NCBI GenBank assembly: GCA_045837725.1
Contig: JBEWZL010000243.1
Span: 186,001-250,000 of the forward strand
DNA from: Vermamoeba vermiformis
Lineage: Eukaryota; Tubulinea; Echinamoebida
Direction: 5' to 3'
DNA: 64,000 bases
The position numbers and the translations under genes are program-made. The notes below the pieces were generated by a model, which was given only the letters and a program-made list of their open reading frames with translations, did not search any database and was not told where the DNA came from. This document shows positions 24,574 to 35,366 of this stretch, piece after piece; positions within the stretch are counted from its first letter, which is position 1; each line of letters starts with the position of its first letter.

Positions 24574-27064
24574 ATGAGTTATCCTAACTGGAACCCAAAT
24601 CAACAATTACAAGGAGGATCACCTTACCCTCAAGCGCATAATCCGCGTCCTCAACAACCCCAATACCCACAACAACCTCCTCAACAATATCAACAACAAC
24701 AATATCAACAGCAACAATACCCACCTCAGCAACCACAAGGTCAACCAACACAATTTCCCAATAATGGACCTTTCGGTGGAAATCCTTACACGCAGCCCAA
24801 TCCGAATGTCAATGCGCATTTACAGCCTCAACAACCACACCAACAACCTCATTCTCCACAAAATATTCACCCTACACCCCATGTAGCTCCAAACACAGGC
24901 AGCGGAATGCAATCTCAAGCTCCAGTGCGTGTTTTGCCTACCGGTGGTCCTGCTAATTTGAAACGTCCTGGGTAAGTGATGTATATTCATTTATGATTTA
25001 TACGCATTATAACAGAATTTTAAAAATTATTAAAAATTGAAATTGCGAATTAATGACACTTATTTTCAGATCGACTGTAATCCATACTGATAAGACCGAG
25101 TCTGGTGGCCATCACAGCTTTTCGGAGGCAGAAGTCACAGCTTTTAGAGAGCATATTAATGAGGTCTTGGCAAACGATGCTCGCCTGCAACACGCGATCC
25201 CACTCAAAACCTCGGACGAATTTTTCTCTGCAGCCTCTGAAGGCCTCTTATTCTGGTAAGTTCGCTGAAATCATATTTGAGCATGCTTATTAATTCGTAT
25301 TTAGTCAATATGTAAATGCTATCAAGCCCGGTACCATTCCTGAAAAGCTGATCTGTTTCAAACCCAATCCAAACACTTTCGAGAAGACTCAAAACCACAA
25401 TTTAGCTATTGAAGGCTTGAAGAGTCTTGGCTTCCCCTTAGTTAATATTGGTCCTTCGGATCTTTTGAACGGGACCGTACGTGATCAATGAAGTGTAAGA
25501 CGAACCCGCTAATTCTTACATTAATAGAAACACTTGATTCTCGGTATGACTTGGCAAGCAGTCAAGGTATGTAATATTCCATTCAACGAATAAGAAGCTG
25601 GAAACAAATATTTGCGAAGTTTACTCGATATTTCGAGCAACAAATTTTGCGTACTAATCTGACCGAGCGAGTGATTGACCATAATATACTAGGCTGGATT
25701 ATTCTCCAAGTTGAACGTTAAGGATCACCCTGAAATGATTGCACTGATGAACCAAAACGAGGATTTGAACAAGTTTTTGACCTTGACTCCCGAAGACAGT
25801 CTGTTCCGCTGGTTCAACTGGCACTTGAGAAATGCTGGTGTGCCTCGCAATGTACGTATAGAGTACTATTCATACATGTTGCCACGAGCTAATGGTAACG
25901 CTGCAGGTCAACAACTTCACCACCGATATCAAGGACGGTGAAGCTTATTTGGGCCTCATGTCCCAGCTTGCCCCGCACATTGTGTCACGCGCGATGTTGG
26001 TCGAACGCGATCCTCGTCGCCGTGCTGAGATGGTCATTAGTGCTGCCACCCAAATGGGCTGCAACAAGTTCGTTACTAAGCCTGAAGACATTCTCGAGGT
26101 ACGTGCATTCAGTAAATTAAGAGTACGCCAGCATGGACCTAATCACTCTGCAGCCTAACCCTAAATTGAACTTGGCTTTCGCTGCCAATTTGTTCAACAA
26201 ATACCCTGGTATCGATGTGTCCAAGTACGACGAAATGCAAAAAGTAAGCATCCACTAAGCGTTTCATATCACAGTTGACTAATAGATGACAGCGTGCCTT
26301 GCACGAAGCAGAACAACGCATGCGCGAACAAGTTGCACGTGAAGAAGAAGAGCGTCGTCGCCGATGGGAAATGGAAGAACGCGCCAGACAACAGTACGTT
26401 AAGCCGTTATATCGCGACTCGTAGTAACTCTTGTAATAGACGATGGGCCCAAGAGGATCAAATGCGTCAACAAGAAATGCAACGTCATCAAGAACAGCTT
26501 CGCATGCAACAACAAGACTTGGCGCGCAGGCAGCAAGAAGAACAAGCACGCCTCGCCGAACAACAGCGACAAATGCAAATGGAACAGGACAGACTGCGAC
26601 AACAACAAGAGCAGATCAGAATGCAGCAGCAACAAGATGAGCAGCGTCGTCGTATGGAGGATGAGCAGCGCCGTCGCATGGAAGAAGAACAGCGCATGCG
26701 TATGATGACACAACCACCTCCCATGACCCAGCCCATGATGACACAACCGCCACCAATGATGATGACGCAACCACCTCCCATGGCACAACCGATGATGACG
26801 CAGCCCATGATGACTGTCGTGCCCACTGCTACTTCCATGCCTCCTTCAATGATGGGCGTGATGCAAACAACTGTCTACAGTCCGCCTCCCCCTCAAATGG
26901 TCGTTCGTACAGTCACCACGCAGTACCAGATCAACTGCTGGTGTTGCCGTAGAAGCTTCGATGCCCCTCCTGGCATCGTTCAAGCCGTGTGCCCGTTCTG
27001 TCGCTCGTTGAATAAGGCCACTGGTCCTTCGCAAACTACGACGGTGGTGCAACAGCGCTATTAA
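24574..27064 (+). CDS. Half-fimbrin: two CH domains, coiled coil and zinc-ribbon tail
   Basis: The N-terminal 135 residues are Q/P-rich (YQQQQYQQQ). Two calponin-homology domains follow and match the first actin-binding domain of fimbrin/plastin. CH1 reads HHSFSEAEVTAFREHIN, HAIPL, LVNIGPSDLLNGTKHLILG. CH2 reads EDSLFRWFNWHLRNAG, NNFTTDIKDGEAYLGLM and PKLNLAFAANLFNKYPG. Where fimbrin would have its second CH pair, this protein instead has an Arg/Glu/Gln coiled coil of about 120 residues. A run of MTQPPPM repeats comes next. It closes with a zinc ribbon CWCC-x16-CPFC, with DAPPG between the knuckles, like LSD1-type plant zinc fingers. The start is the ATG at 24574 (a GTG precedes it). It should bundle or tether actin through dimerisation; this is inference. 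Confidence 0.85.
26707..26818 (+). repeat. MTQPPPM-type coding repeat
   Basis: Tandem imperfect units of about 15-24 bp (ATGACACAACCACCTCCC and variants) encode MTQPPPM, MTQPM and MAQPM inside the half-fimbrin gene, between the coiled coil and the zinc ribbon. The repeat is flexible and methionine-rich. Confidence 0.7.
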
Positions 27065-27363
27065 CGTTAATTTGTGGAATAGTTTTTTTGTAGATAAACT
27101 TAGCTGCGAACCCGAGTCGCAGTAAATTTGTTAGAAAATAGTTCTGTGGTGCTTGTTTCGTTCGCTAAATTCTTTTATCTTGTTTTGGTAAGATTATACT
27201 CCAGGTCATATCTCGGCTTCGCAGGAGATATTTTTCCATTTTGCAGCCCTGGTTGATCGAACCAAATAAACAAACGTTATTTTACTTGCACTCTCAAACA
27301 AGGAGATACAAAACAACGCCCCTTTTTGTATTCAGTAGATTTACATAGTCAAACAATTCAGCA

Positions 27364-28037
27364 ATGTCGGCGTTGGTGTTGAGGATAAAATTTCCCCCAA
27401 CCTACCCTCTGATTTACAAAACTCTCCGAGTCGATGCACAGTTTACCGTCAATGAAGCTGTTAAATATATTGCCCAAACTGTAAATGTCAGCCAATTGCT
27501 TGTTGGAACAGAAGGATTATTTGTGCCGGATGAAAAACGTTGGCTCGAGGATGACAAACCCTTAAAAGAATTTCCTAGCTTGCAAGACGTGGTATGTATT
27601 TAAATAATACACCAATATTACGTAGTAATTTATATGTATCAAATTTGAATTATTACGGCGCATAATTTGACTTGGGTTGGAGTTTCGTTTTCATCTAACA
27701 ACGGATTTTAATTTGTAACCGACAAATTTGCTTGAACTCGTTTTCAATATCTATTACAAATACGAGAATGATTATTTACACATTTCCCCCTCTTAATTAA
27801 TTATCTCTCACTTTGTGACCGTTTTTTGTTAAATCGCATTCGTATCCTTTTTTTCTCACCGAAACCAACCCGCGCCCGAAAATTACCAACCAACGGTTTT
27901 AATAGCGTATATTAATAACTTCCTATTCAATACAGGAACATATTGAATTTAAAGATAAAAATGCAGCCGAAACCGACACCAACACGAAAACTGGCGGTGA
28001 TAAAGAATCAAGCGGCTGCAACTGCGTAATTGCATAA
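27364..28037 (+). CDS. Small talin-F0-like ubiquitin-fold protein with CaaX box
   Basis: The protein has about 110 residues in two exons (27364-27591 and 27936-28037). The body matches the talin N-terminal F0 domain: LVLRIKFPP, KTLRVD, a helix NEAVKYIAQTV, then GLFVPDEKRWLEDDKPL and EHIEFKDKN. In talin the same positions read GLFLSDDDPKKGIWLE and MEYRKK. Exon 2 adds a polar tail (TDTNTKTGGDKESS) and ends GCNCVIA with a stop. CVIA is a CaaX box, so farnesylation and membrane attachment are expected, with a second cysteine two residues upstream that could be acylated. F0 of talin and kindlin binds Rap1, so a membrane-fixed Rap-binding module is a reasonable guess. It could also be an unrelated Ras-binding ubiquitin fold. 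Confidence 0.72.
27592..27935 (+). other. Long intron (344 bp) of the F0-like gene
   Basis: Donor GTATGT follows GACGTG, and acceptor TACAG precedes GAACATATTGAA. The intron is AT-rich with several T tracts. I see no gene or repeat in it. Confidence 0.7.
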
Positions 28038-28382
28038 TTTATTCACCAATACGCCGATAACAATAGTATTAACAACGATACTATTGCAAAAACATAACAC
28101 CAAACCACCTTCCCTTTTTTATAAATTTTGGCCCGCAATAATTTATTATTTAAACGCTAATAGTAATAATTAACACTCCTATAACGTGCGTTTAATTGTT
28201 ATTATGGCAAAAACAATGTATGTATAGTAGATTCGAATTATTGTTTGTTACAATAAATAACTAATAATTCCCTATCCATTGCGCTGGATCTTGTCACCGA
28301 TTGGTGTAATTGGCGATTATATTTAACGGGAATTATGACAGTGTGGCTAGTATCTTATTAACGGTTTAAATATCGACAAGAA
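28038..28382. other. Intergenic AT-rich spacer
   Basis: This spacer lies downstream of the CaaX protein gene. AATAAATAA-like polyadenylation sequence occurs near 28250-28262. Nothing else was recognised. Confidence 0.5.
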
Positions 28383-28649
28383 TCACTTGGCACGATTGGT
28401 CTGGATCCGATCCAGTTCTACTTTGAGAATTCGCCTCTGTTGAACTGATTCTATGTCCAGCTGATAGTTTTCAATGCTTTTGAGGCCTCCCAAGAGTATG
28501 AGGTGGGTAGATACTGACTTTGCGGTAATTCCAGTGTAATTTGAAATTGCTTGATCCTCCGGCAAACTTGACCGTCGAACCTCAGTATGCACTCTCGATT
28601 GTAAGAGGTTGTAGGCAGAAAACAATCGTAAACTGCCGACTTTGTTCAA
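28383..28649 (-). CDS. Possible small protein (88 aa), unrecognised
   Basis: An uninterrupted frame starts MNKVGSLRLFSAYNLLQSR and contains VHTEVRRSSLPEDQ, so the first 25 residues could act as a mitochondrial presequence. The rest is mixed helical (SVQQRRILKVELDRIQ) without named motifs. It begins only 43 bp from the divergent PLC-like gene, leaving very little room for two promoters. Composition is balanced and unlike random translation of AT-rich DNA. It may be a real mitochondrial protein, but there is no family match. Confidence 0.45.
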   Translation of the reverse strand: MNKVGSLRLFSAYNLLQSRVHTEVRRSSLPEDQAISNYTGITAKSVSTHLILLGGLKSIENYQLDIESVQQRRILKVELDRIQTNRAK

Positions 28650-28692
28650 CTAAGTAATTTTTCTGATTGATCTTCTTTGAGCAACAGAACTC

Positions 28693-30428
28693 ATGCGGAA
28701 GCTTCAATTAATCAAAATTATTATAGCAATTGTATTTATATGTCTTGTAGAGGCCAGTATTGCTCAACGAGCGGATAAGGCGTCTCGAGATGAAGAGCAA
28801 GCAGTAATTCAATTCGTAGATAAATGGAAATATTATTTTGAGACAGTTAAAGACAAGGACGTATATTTACATAGGCTTGCAGCTGAAGCAGTTTGCAACA
28901 GAACTCAGATTTGTGACACCTTCGACGGCAAACAATATTTTTGCTCTCATGTCTGTCAATTAGGCACAGTACAGGTCGATCCATTGGTAATTATCATGAT
29001 ACTATTTAATATAAATTTTAGAAGCTCACATTTATTGCCGCCTTAAGTAACAATCGATTTACTCAGATGCAAAATGCTTTCCAACTGCAACGAGAGTTAC
29101 AGGCTGATATGCCCTTGGATAAATTAGTAATACCTTCGTCGCACAATTCTGCTATTGCTAAGGCCTATGGCTACGGACTGTGGGAAGACGCAGCCACGCA
29201 GCTGATCAACAAATACACGCACTTGAACACGGTGGTGTACATTGCCAATCAACAGTTCACGCTCACTGATCAGATGAACATGGGCATTCGCGCATTGGAG
29301 CTCGACACGCACTGGTAAGATGGTCCTGTCACGCGTCCTATTGAACTAATCACGTGGCCAGGTTCGACGATCAAGTGTCAATTTGTCACGCAGGAGGAGT
29401 GCATTTGCCGTGGCTCGATGACTTTGTCGTGCTATTGGGCAAAGTGTTTAATGCTTCACTCGATTGGGACAGCGAGACACTGGGCTGTTTTGGTCCTGAC
29501 AACGTGCCACTCGTGCAGGTCTATCAAGAGATTCGTGATTGGTTGTTGTTGCCGCAAAATTCACAGGTACATTCTAGCGCTAGTTGTCATCGAGGTCTAT
29601 CTATTAACTGGCCATTCGCGACAGGAGTTCTTGATGTTCATGTTCGACGATCAAGCAGATCTGGACGCGTGGGGCAAAGTACCACTGGTCGTTCAAGCCA
29701 TCGACAAGTACTTCGGTGCATGGGCCTTTACACCCGCTGACAAAGAGAACAAGTACCCTGATCGTTGGCCTTCCATTAATGAGTTGCGCCAGGACGGCAA
29801 GAAGATCATGTTCCTCAGCACCGCAGACTACGGCGCAGACATGAGCAAGAACATCTTCTTCAAAGACCGCTTGTGGATCGAGCACGGTGCTGCGTCGGGC
29901 TTTGTGTCATATCCTGCGTGTTCATGGAACGGTCAATATACCTCAACGAATGGCAATATGACACGCATCACCTCGGACAGTTTGATTTGGGGTCCGTTCT
30001 ATAACGGCCCGATATTCGATGGCATTTTGATGCCCAATGACCTGCAGGCACTGACTGCATGTGGTTGGAACATGATCTGCGCTGACCAGGCCAGTCCACA
30101 GCTCATCAAGAGTGACATTTGGACTTGGGACATTGAAGCAGGAGAACCGCGTCAATCATGTGCAATGGTCAATAGCAAGACTGGCAAGTGGAACACTGGC
30201 AGCTGTGGTCAGTCACACGTTGTGGCGTGTCGCGTCAATGATGACACTTTCACTTGGCGTGTCAACGCGACTTTGACAGGCACGTGGAGTGCAGCACAGT
30301 CATTGTGCGCGAGTCAAGGCCTCGTGTTTGATGTGCCTCGTCACCCTCTCAGCAGTCAAAATCTAGTTGCTGAAATGACACGCCAAGGAGTGCAGGGAGC
30401 GTGGATCAATTGGACCGACAAGCAGTGA
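28693..30428 (+). CDS. Secreted PLC-X-domain phosphodiesterase with C-type-lectin-like tail
   Basis: A signal peptide (LIKIIIAIVFICLVEASIAQ) leads to a short Cys-bearing pro-region. The PI-PLC X fold follows: IPSSHNSA with the first catalytic histidine, MGIRALELDTHW with the acidic pair, and SICHAGGVHLPW with the second histidine. FLMFMFDDQADLDAWGK and IMFLSTADYGADM complete the barrel. There is no Y or C2 domain, as in bacterial PI-PLC and PLCXD proteins. After the barrel come SYPACSW, a WDIEAGEP...CAMVNS segment, and then TWSAAQSLCASQGLVFDVP and GAWINWTD, which resemble a C-type lectin fold. Three or four short introns are present. It may act on glycosyl-phosphatidylinositol or carbohydrate-bearing lipids outside the cell; that substrate is inferred. 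Confidence 0.82.
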
Positions 30429-30550
30429 AGTAGAGGATGGATGTTATTATTAGTGTACATTAAATGAGATGATTAGTGATGAATCGAATGATAGTCGACT
30501 TATTCTAGCTACAAATGAGCATGCATTGGCTTCATGCGTCTCGTTGAATG

Positions 30551-30573
30551 GAGAAGAAGAAGAAGAAGAAGAA
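30551..30573 (+). repeat. (GAA)n microsatellite
   Basis: Seven GAA triplets in a row lie in the 166-bp spacer between two convergent genes. No coding role is apparent. Confidence 0.9.
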
Positions 30574-30594
30574 TCAAAAGTATATTACATCAAA

Positions 30595-31341
30595 TTACAT
30601 CAATAGATTGATTGCAAGCGTAACAATGAGCACTATGAGACTTCTGCTATATACTACACTCGCTAGTGATGCATGAGGAGATTTGCTCAGTCGACCACCG
30701 TCCTCGCACCAGCCACTGTACGTGAAGAAGAAGAATGTCGAACAACTGCCCGCATCAATCGTCTGACCGAATGACGAGGTGCAATTAGCGCCGTCTGATG
30801 CGTAGAAAGTGAGCTGAGTGTTGCTTGGATTGCATTCGAGCAAGTACGAGCTGTTGCCGGAGCGCGGATCTGTCATGCAAGTTCCAGGCAGTGCTATTGA
30901 TATGTTAATATTATAATCGTAAGTGGATTAATGACGATTACCCGCTGATGAGACATAGAATGAGTCGCTGTAAATAGGACAGCTGCCGAGTGTAGCTCTG
31001 TACCCGATGAACTTGTCGATGACTGGCTCACTCACATTGTACGTATAAGTTACGTATTGATTGCTATAGGCACTTAATACACAGCCACTCGGACCTCGTG
31101 CTTCACCCTATTGGCAATGCCGAAAAAATTAATTAAATCGATTAATTCTGTAACCGTTAATTGCAAATGGTCATTAATGGAGATATCCATACAAAATAGT
31201 ACTTACATTTAATGAATAAAAATAGCCAGTTTGATTTGTGCACGCTGCATCAGAGTAAAAAGAAATCAATTCAGAAATGAGTTGAGCATTCGCGACAGCA
31301 ATCACTAATAGTACAACTGACAAATGTCGAGCAATATACAT
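30595..31341 (-). CDS. Cysteine-rich secreted protein with GPI-type tail
   Basis: The start at 31341 gives MYIARHLSVVLLVIAVANAQ, a signal peptide. The mature protein repeats a pattern: FYSDAACTN, then GCVLSAY, GSCPIYSD, LECNPSNTQLTFYASDGANC and GSCSTFFFFTYSGWC. The aromatic-x-S-D-x2-C unit occurs twice, so the ectodomain may be a duplicated small disulfide domain. NVSE, GNSSY and NCTSS are possible N-glycan sites. The C-terminus is hydrophobic (SLIVLIVTLAINLLM) and fits a GPI-attachment signal. It has three exons. It is convergent with the PLC-like gene, which may be coincidence. No named family was recognised. Confidence 0.72.
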
Positions 31342-31474
31342 TAAGCGTGGTATTGTACTCGCTAGATATAGACGATTGACCGGTCAATTTAAGTCAATGT
31401 TTTGCAAGGCGAAAATCTGATCCTGTTGCTGTTAAACAATATTTATCGACACTAGACAGAAATCAATAATACAG
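31342..31474. promoter_or_regulatory. Divergent promoter region, Cys-rich protein / polytopic membrane protein
   Basis: A 133-bp spacer lies between divergent starts. No specific motif could be named. Confidence 0.35.
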
Positions 31475-32580
31475 ATGCATCGTGAGGCTAGTCGGTCCAA
31501 TCTCGCCTCATCCACGAGTCGCATTAAAGAAATCAATTACATAGTACCCGATCGGCAGGATCTGCTCAAAGAAAAATTGAAATATTACTGGCGAAGACTT
31601 ATATTCTACGTATTCTTCTTTTTTCTGGTGTTCAATGTCAGCTATTATCCAGATCAAACAAAGGTAAATTCAATAATAATTCACGAAAAATTGTAATAAT
31701 TATCTGAACGTGTCCAATCCACTAGGACATTGGCAGTTGGATGTGGGTGGTGCATACATTGTGGTTTGAGCTCGGTAAGCATTATTTTAATTGAGCATAC
31801 ATAATAAGTGGCCTGACACTTACCTTCTTCTCTAATACAGACGTTACAATGCGAAGAAATGGCGTATCCTAATATTAACCACGCAATTTTATTATTAATA
31901 TTAATTTATTCCCCTTTGTGCACCTTTTCGAATTTTCTTTGACCTGATCTGAAGTTTCCGACTCGCGCGTTGCATGCTCTATCATTCTGCGGCTCTTGGA
32001 TTGTAGCTGCTTACTTCATAGTACTCATTGCTAATAATCCGTCGTACATCGATGACAATGCACAAAAGTACAATCGAAGGTACGAGATCTAACTCATTCG
32101 TTCTCAATTACATTCCTGCCTATCATTATTAATATATTATTTTATATACAGCCCTACTGTATTGTGGCTCATTCATATTTGGATTCATTGGTTGCCGCCT
32201 GTTTGGTCGGGTTTAGGTGCGTGGCAATCGAGTGACTAGTTATCTCTTATCGTCTATACTCACTATATATTATTATTATATTAGACTTATTCCTGCACTA
32301 CGATGATCTTCGCACGCGTCATCGCTTTGCATTCAAAGGACTGACTGGCTACAAGTTCTATCGATTGCTTGGTCAGCTGATCTGGACACTCGTTGCGTGT
32401 CCCTTGCTCGGCTTAGCATGGTACTTATTAGGTCATGAATTGTCTCCTGCACCCATGCCGTGGACTGTCGCGCTGCCAGTGCTGATCGGTGTGGATGTAC
32501 TGGCTGGTGTTGCCTTCATACTCCTGCTCAAGTTGCCTGCATTGAACGGCGAGACACTAAAGCTGCTTATGAATGATTAG
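31475..32580 (+). CDS. Polytopic membrane protein, unknown family
   Basis: The start at 31475 opens a basic N-terminus (HREASRSN) and TM1 (LIFYVFFFFLVFNVSY). Later exons give SWMWVVHTLWFEL, then FPTRALHALSFCGSWIVAAYFIVLIAN, then SPTVLWLIHIWIHWLPPVWSGLDLFLHYDDLR. Two more segments follow (LLGQLIWTLVACPLLGLAWYLL and VDVLAGVAFILLLKL). The His-rich HIWIHWLPPVWSGLDLFLH stretch recalls integral-membrane hydrolases of the AIG1/FAR-17a kind, which use a membrane threonine and histidine, but the likeness is weak. It ends KLLMND. Splice phases join cleanly across the four introns I followed. Confidence 0.65.
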
Positions 32581-33044
32581 ACAGTACGATATATGACCCT
32601 AGCGAGCCTAATGTACTGACTCGTTCCATCCGCTCTATCTGGATCCTAACCCGAGTCGTTTATTATCGTCCAGTGTAGATAATTATAATTGTAAATATGA
32701 TGATTATAAATGAGCTTGACTATGTTATGATTTCTCTACGCAGTCGTGCAGTGAATGTGTCAAGATCCAATTTGTTCGTTGAGCTCACTTTGCATGTTGT
32801 ATTTATTTGAACTACCAGAGCACGGCATTGAAGTTGTATATTTGTAAAATTAATTAATCATAGGTAAATTGCATTCACTTCAAGCAAACAAAGAAACGTG
32901 ACGCGATCCAAAATTAAATTCTATAGAATAGTGTCCTGAATAATTTTAAAAATTCTCATCGCAATACAAAATAGCGCGAAAGCAAAAATATATGAATACA
33001 AGTATATCGAGGTTTTTAATTGATTTTTGTTTCGGATCAGATCA
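32581..33044. other. Intergenic region without recognised gene
   Basis: A 464-bp AT-rich spacer lies between two plus-strand genes. It should carry the 3' UTR of the membrane protein and the promoter of the pseudouridine synthase. A minus-strand frame at 32921-33127 overlaps the next gene and looks like a shadow. Confidence 0.45.
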
Positions 33045-35199
33045 ATGCTCAGCTCTGCAGTTCGTGGATTTAAAGCTCTAGGACGAATATGTTCCACCAA
33101 AAATAATAATTTGCTAAACAAAAGCATAATTAGCTCACTATCACTTAATACACGTCAATATTCAGAAACCAAAAAACCAGATCCACGTTTGAAATATGAC
33201 GACGATGAAATAGATGACGGCGATGATGACACAGGACCTGATTTTGATCAAGAAGACGATGACGAAGTACAAGAGACCAAACCCATTCAACACAAAGCAG
33301 CGCCAGTGACACCAATCACCGCTGACAACACACAGCCACGCAGCACTGAACAGCGCGGCAAAAATGATGCAAATAAACGCCGCGAGAACAATCGCAATGG
33401 CCGCGGCTCAGTATTCAACAACAATGACCGCGATCAGTGGTATCAGTCGAACAAATCGCGGCTTGACAAACAGAAACAAGCTGTGGCTGAACGCGATGGC
33501 AATTTGCGCAAACGAAAAGTGGCGATATGGTGCGTGAATGACGTGTCTGTTAGATCGATCTGTCAGGTGCTGACACTTGCCTAATTAGGTTTGGTTACAT
33601 TGGCACGGGCTACAAGGGCTCGCAAAAGAATCCCACAGTGCAAAGTAAGTCCTAGCGATGACACCTGTCAAACAAGAACCCTCACTGACACTTTGACAGC
33701 GATTGAAGGTGAGCTCGAGAATGCGCTGTACAATGCAGGCCTCGTCAAAGAAGCGAACTTTGGTGACTTGAGAAAGATGCGCTGGTCTCGCTCGAGTCGA
33801 ACTGACAGAGTAAGGGACAATAAGAACACGTGTATATGATCGTATATTAATGGCAATATTAGGGCGTGCATGCAGTCAAAGCTATTGTCGGCTGCAAAAT
33901 TGAGTCAAAGTGAGTTGGTTCATTGAATGATTTGTTCACTGAACGAGTTAATAACAATTCATCTTTGCAGTTTTAAGCGCGTCAAGTTGCAAGGCGAGCA
34001 CAATTACGTGTACCAAGACAAAGAACAATGTCTCGCACTGCCCGGCATCATCAACAAACATTTGCCACCACACATTCGTGTGCTCTCAGTCAGACCTGTG
34101 AAAAAGTACGAGAGTCTAGTTAATATCTATAATAACTAATATATACATAACTGTTATAATTCAGAGCATTCAATGCACGAGGCATGTGCAACAGAAGATA
34201 TTACGATTATTTGATTCCAAAGTCATTTTTGAAGGCAAGTAATTGATGCTACATCGTACTAGATTATACTAACAATAACAATACTAGGGTACATTATATA
34301 GCGAGAATATGACAGAGTTTAAAGAGATATTGCGCCATTTCGAGGGCATGTACAATTGGCACAACTTCACCAGTCTGACACGTGTGCTGACTGAGCGCAA
34401 ACAAATGCAACACACGCGCATTGTCGAGCTCATTGACAACGACGAAAAGAACACCTTAATGCCCTTCCCACTCACTCTCTCGCGCGAAGAACAGGCGGAG
34501 AACTTTCAGCCCACGCACTCGCTGTTCAGACTCGTTGAGACAGTGGACTGCGATGAGATCAAGATTCAGGGTGTCGAATATGTGAGTATTGGTATATGAG
34601 GTGTGATGAATAGCTATTAATATGTGCTGTAGGTACGCATTAAAGTCATCGGTCAGAGCTTTGTCACGCATCAGATCCGCAAGATGGTCGCGCTCATTCT
34701 ACTCGCAGCACACAAAGCAGTGCCAAAGGACATTGTGCCGATCATTATTCGTGGTCCACTATCGTTTAAAATCCCTCTTGCCCCACCCGAAGGTACGTAC
34801 AAGATTCAATTTGAATCGTTGGATCTAATCCCGAGTTTAGGTTTAATTCTCCGCGACTGTGACTTTTACAACTACTCGCGCAAAGAGACCATTAAAGTGT
34901 TTGATTTAGAGGCCGCTGAACAGCGCGAGATTGATAAGTTCCGCGATAGCATGCTCTTGCCTCACATCCACAACGAACTCACGCAGAAGAAATCATTCGA
35001 TGAGTTCTTAGCTGCTATCCCCACGTTTGAAATTAATGACGTAGATGAAGTGCGACGAGTGTTTAATGAGTGGCATGAAGGTGGTGAGGCAGTCCGACAA
35101 AGCAAAAAGATCCGGCGTGCTGCTGTGGCAATGTTGCGTTCAGTATTTCGCATATTGCAAGATGAGAAAGATGCAAAAGAGCATTATAACTTGAAATAA
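33045..35199 (+). CDS. tRNA pseudouridine synthase, TruA/PUS1 family
   Basis: The enzyme converts uridines of tRNA to pseudouridine. The ATG at 33045 opens MLSSAVRGFKALGRICSTK, a mitochondrial-type presequence ending near RQYSETKK. About 90 acidic and Asn/Arg-rich residues follow before the catalytic domain starts at KVAIWFGYIGTGYKGSQ. The catalytic block is MRWSRSSRTDRGVHAV, with the essential aspartate in RTDRGVHA. Further blocks are FNARGMCNRRYYDYLIP, HFEGMYNWHNFTS, and GQSFVTHQIRKMVALILL, all standard for PUS1/PUS3. The C-terminus extends beyond the bacterial fold with a long helical tail. The presequence suggests mitochondrial import, but PUS1 often has both nuclear and mitochondrial forms from alternative starts. 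About eight introns. Confidence 0.9.
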
Positions 35200-35366
35200 A
35201 TCTTTCTTGACACAGAAAGCAGAATCTTCTTAAAAAGCCCGCTCGAATTTTTAAATTAGTAACGGCTAGTTGGGTATTTAAACCAAAAATTTCCATTCAA
35301 CATTTCAATTCATTTTTTTAACACTGCTAGTATTATATAAATGCTCGGTTTTCTTAGCAACATAAT

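Noticed and set aside
26399-26838. Minus-strand Leu/His-rich and Cys/Gly-rich ORFs
   Set aside because: Shadows of the Gln/Arg coiled coil and MTQPPPM repeat of the half-fimbrin gene.
27230-27270. GGTTGATCGAACC sequence resembling a tRNA T-arm
   Set aside because: No matching acceptor or anticodon stem lies around it.
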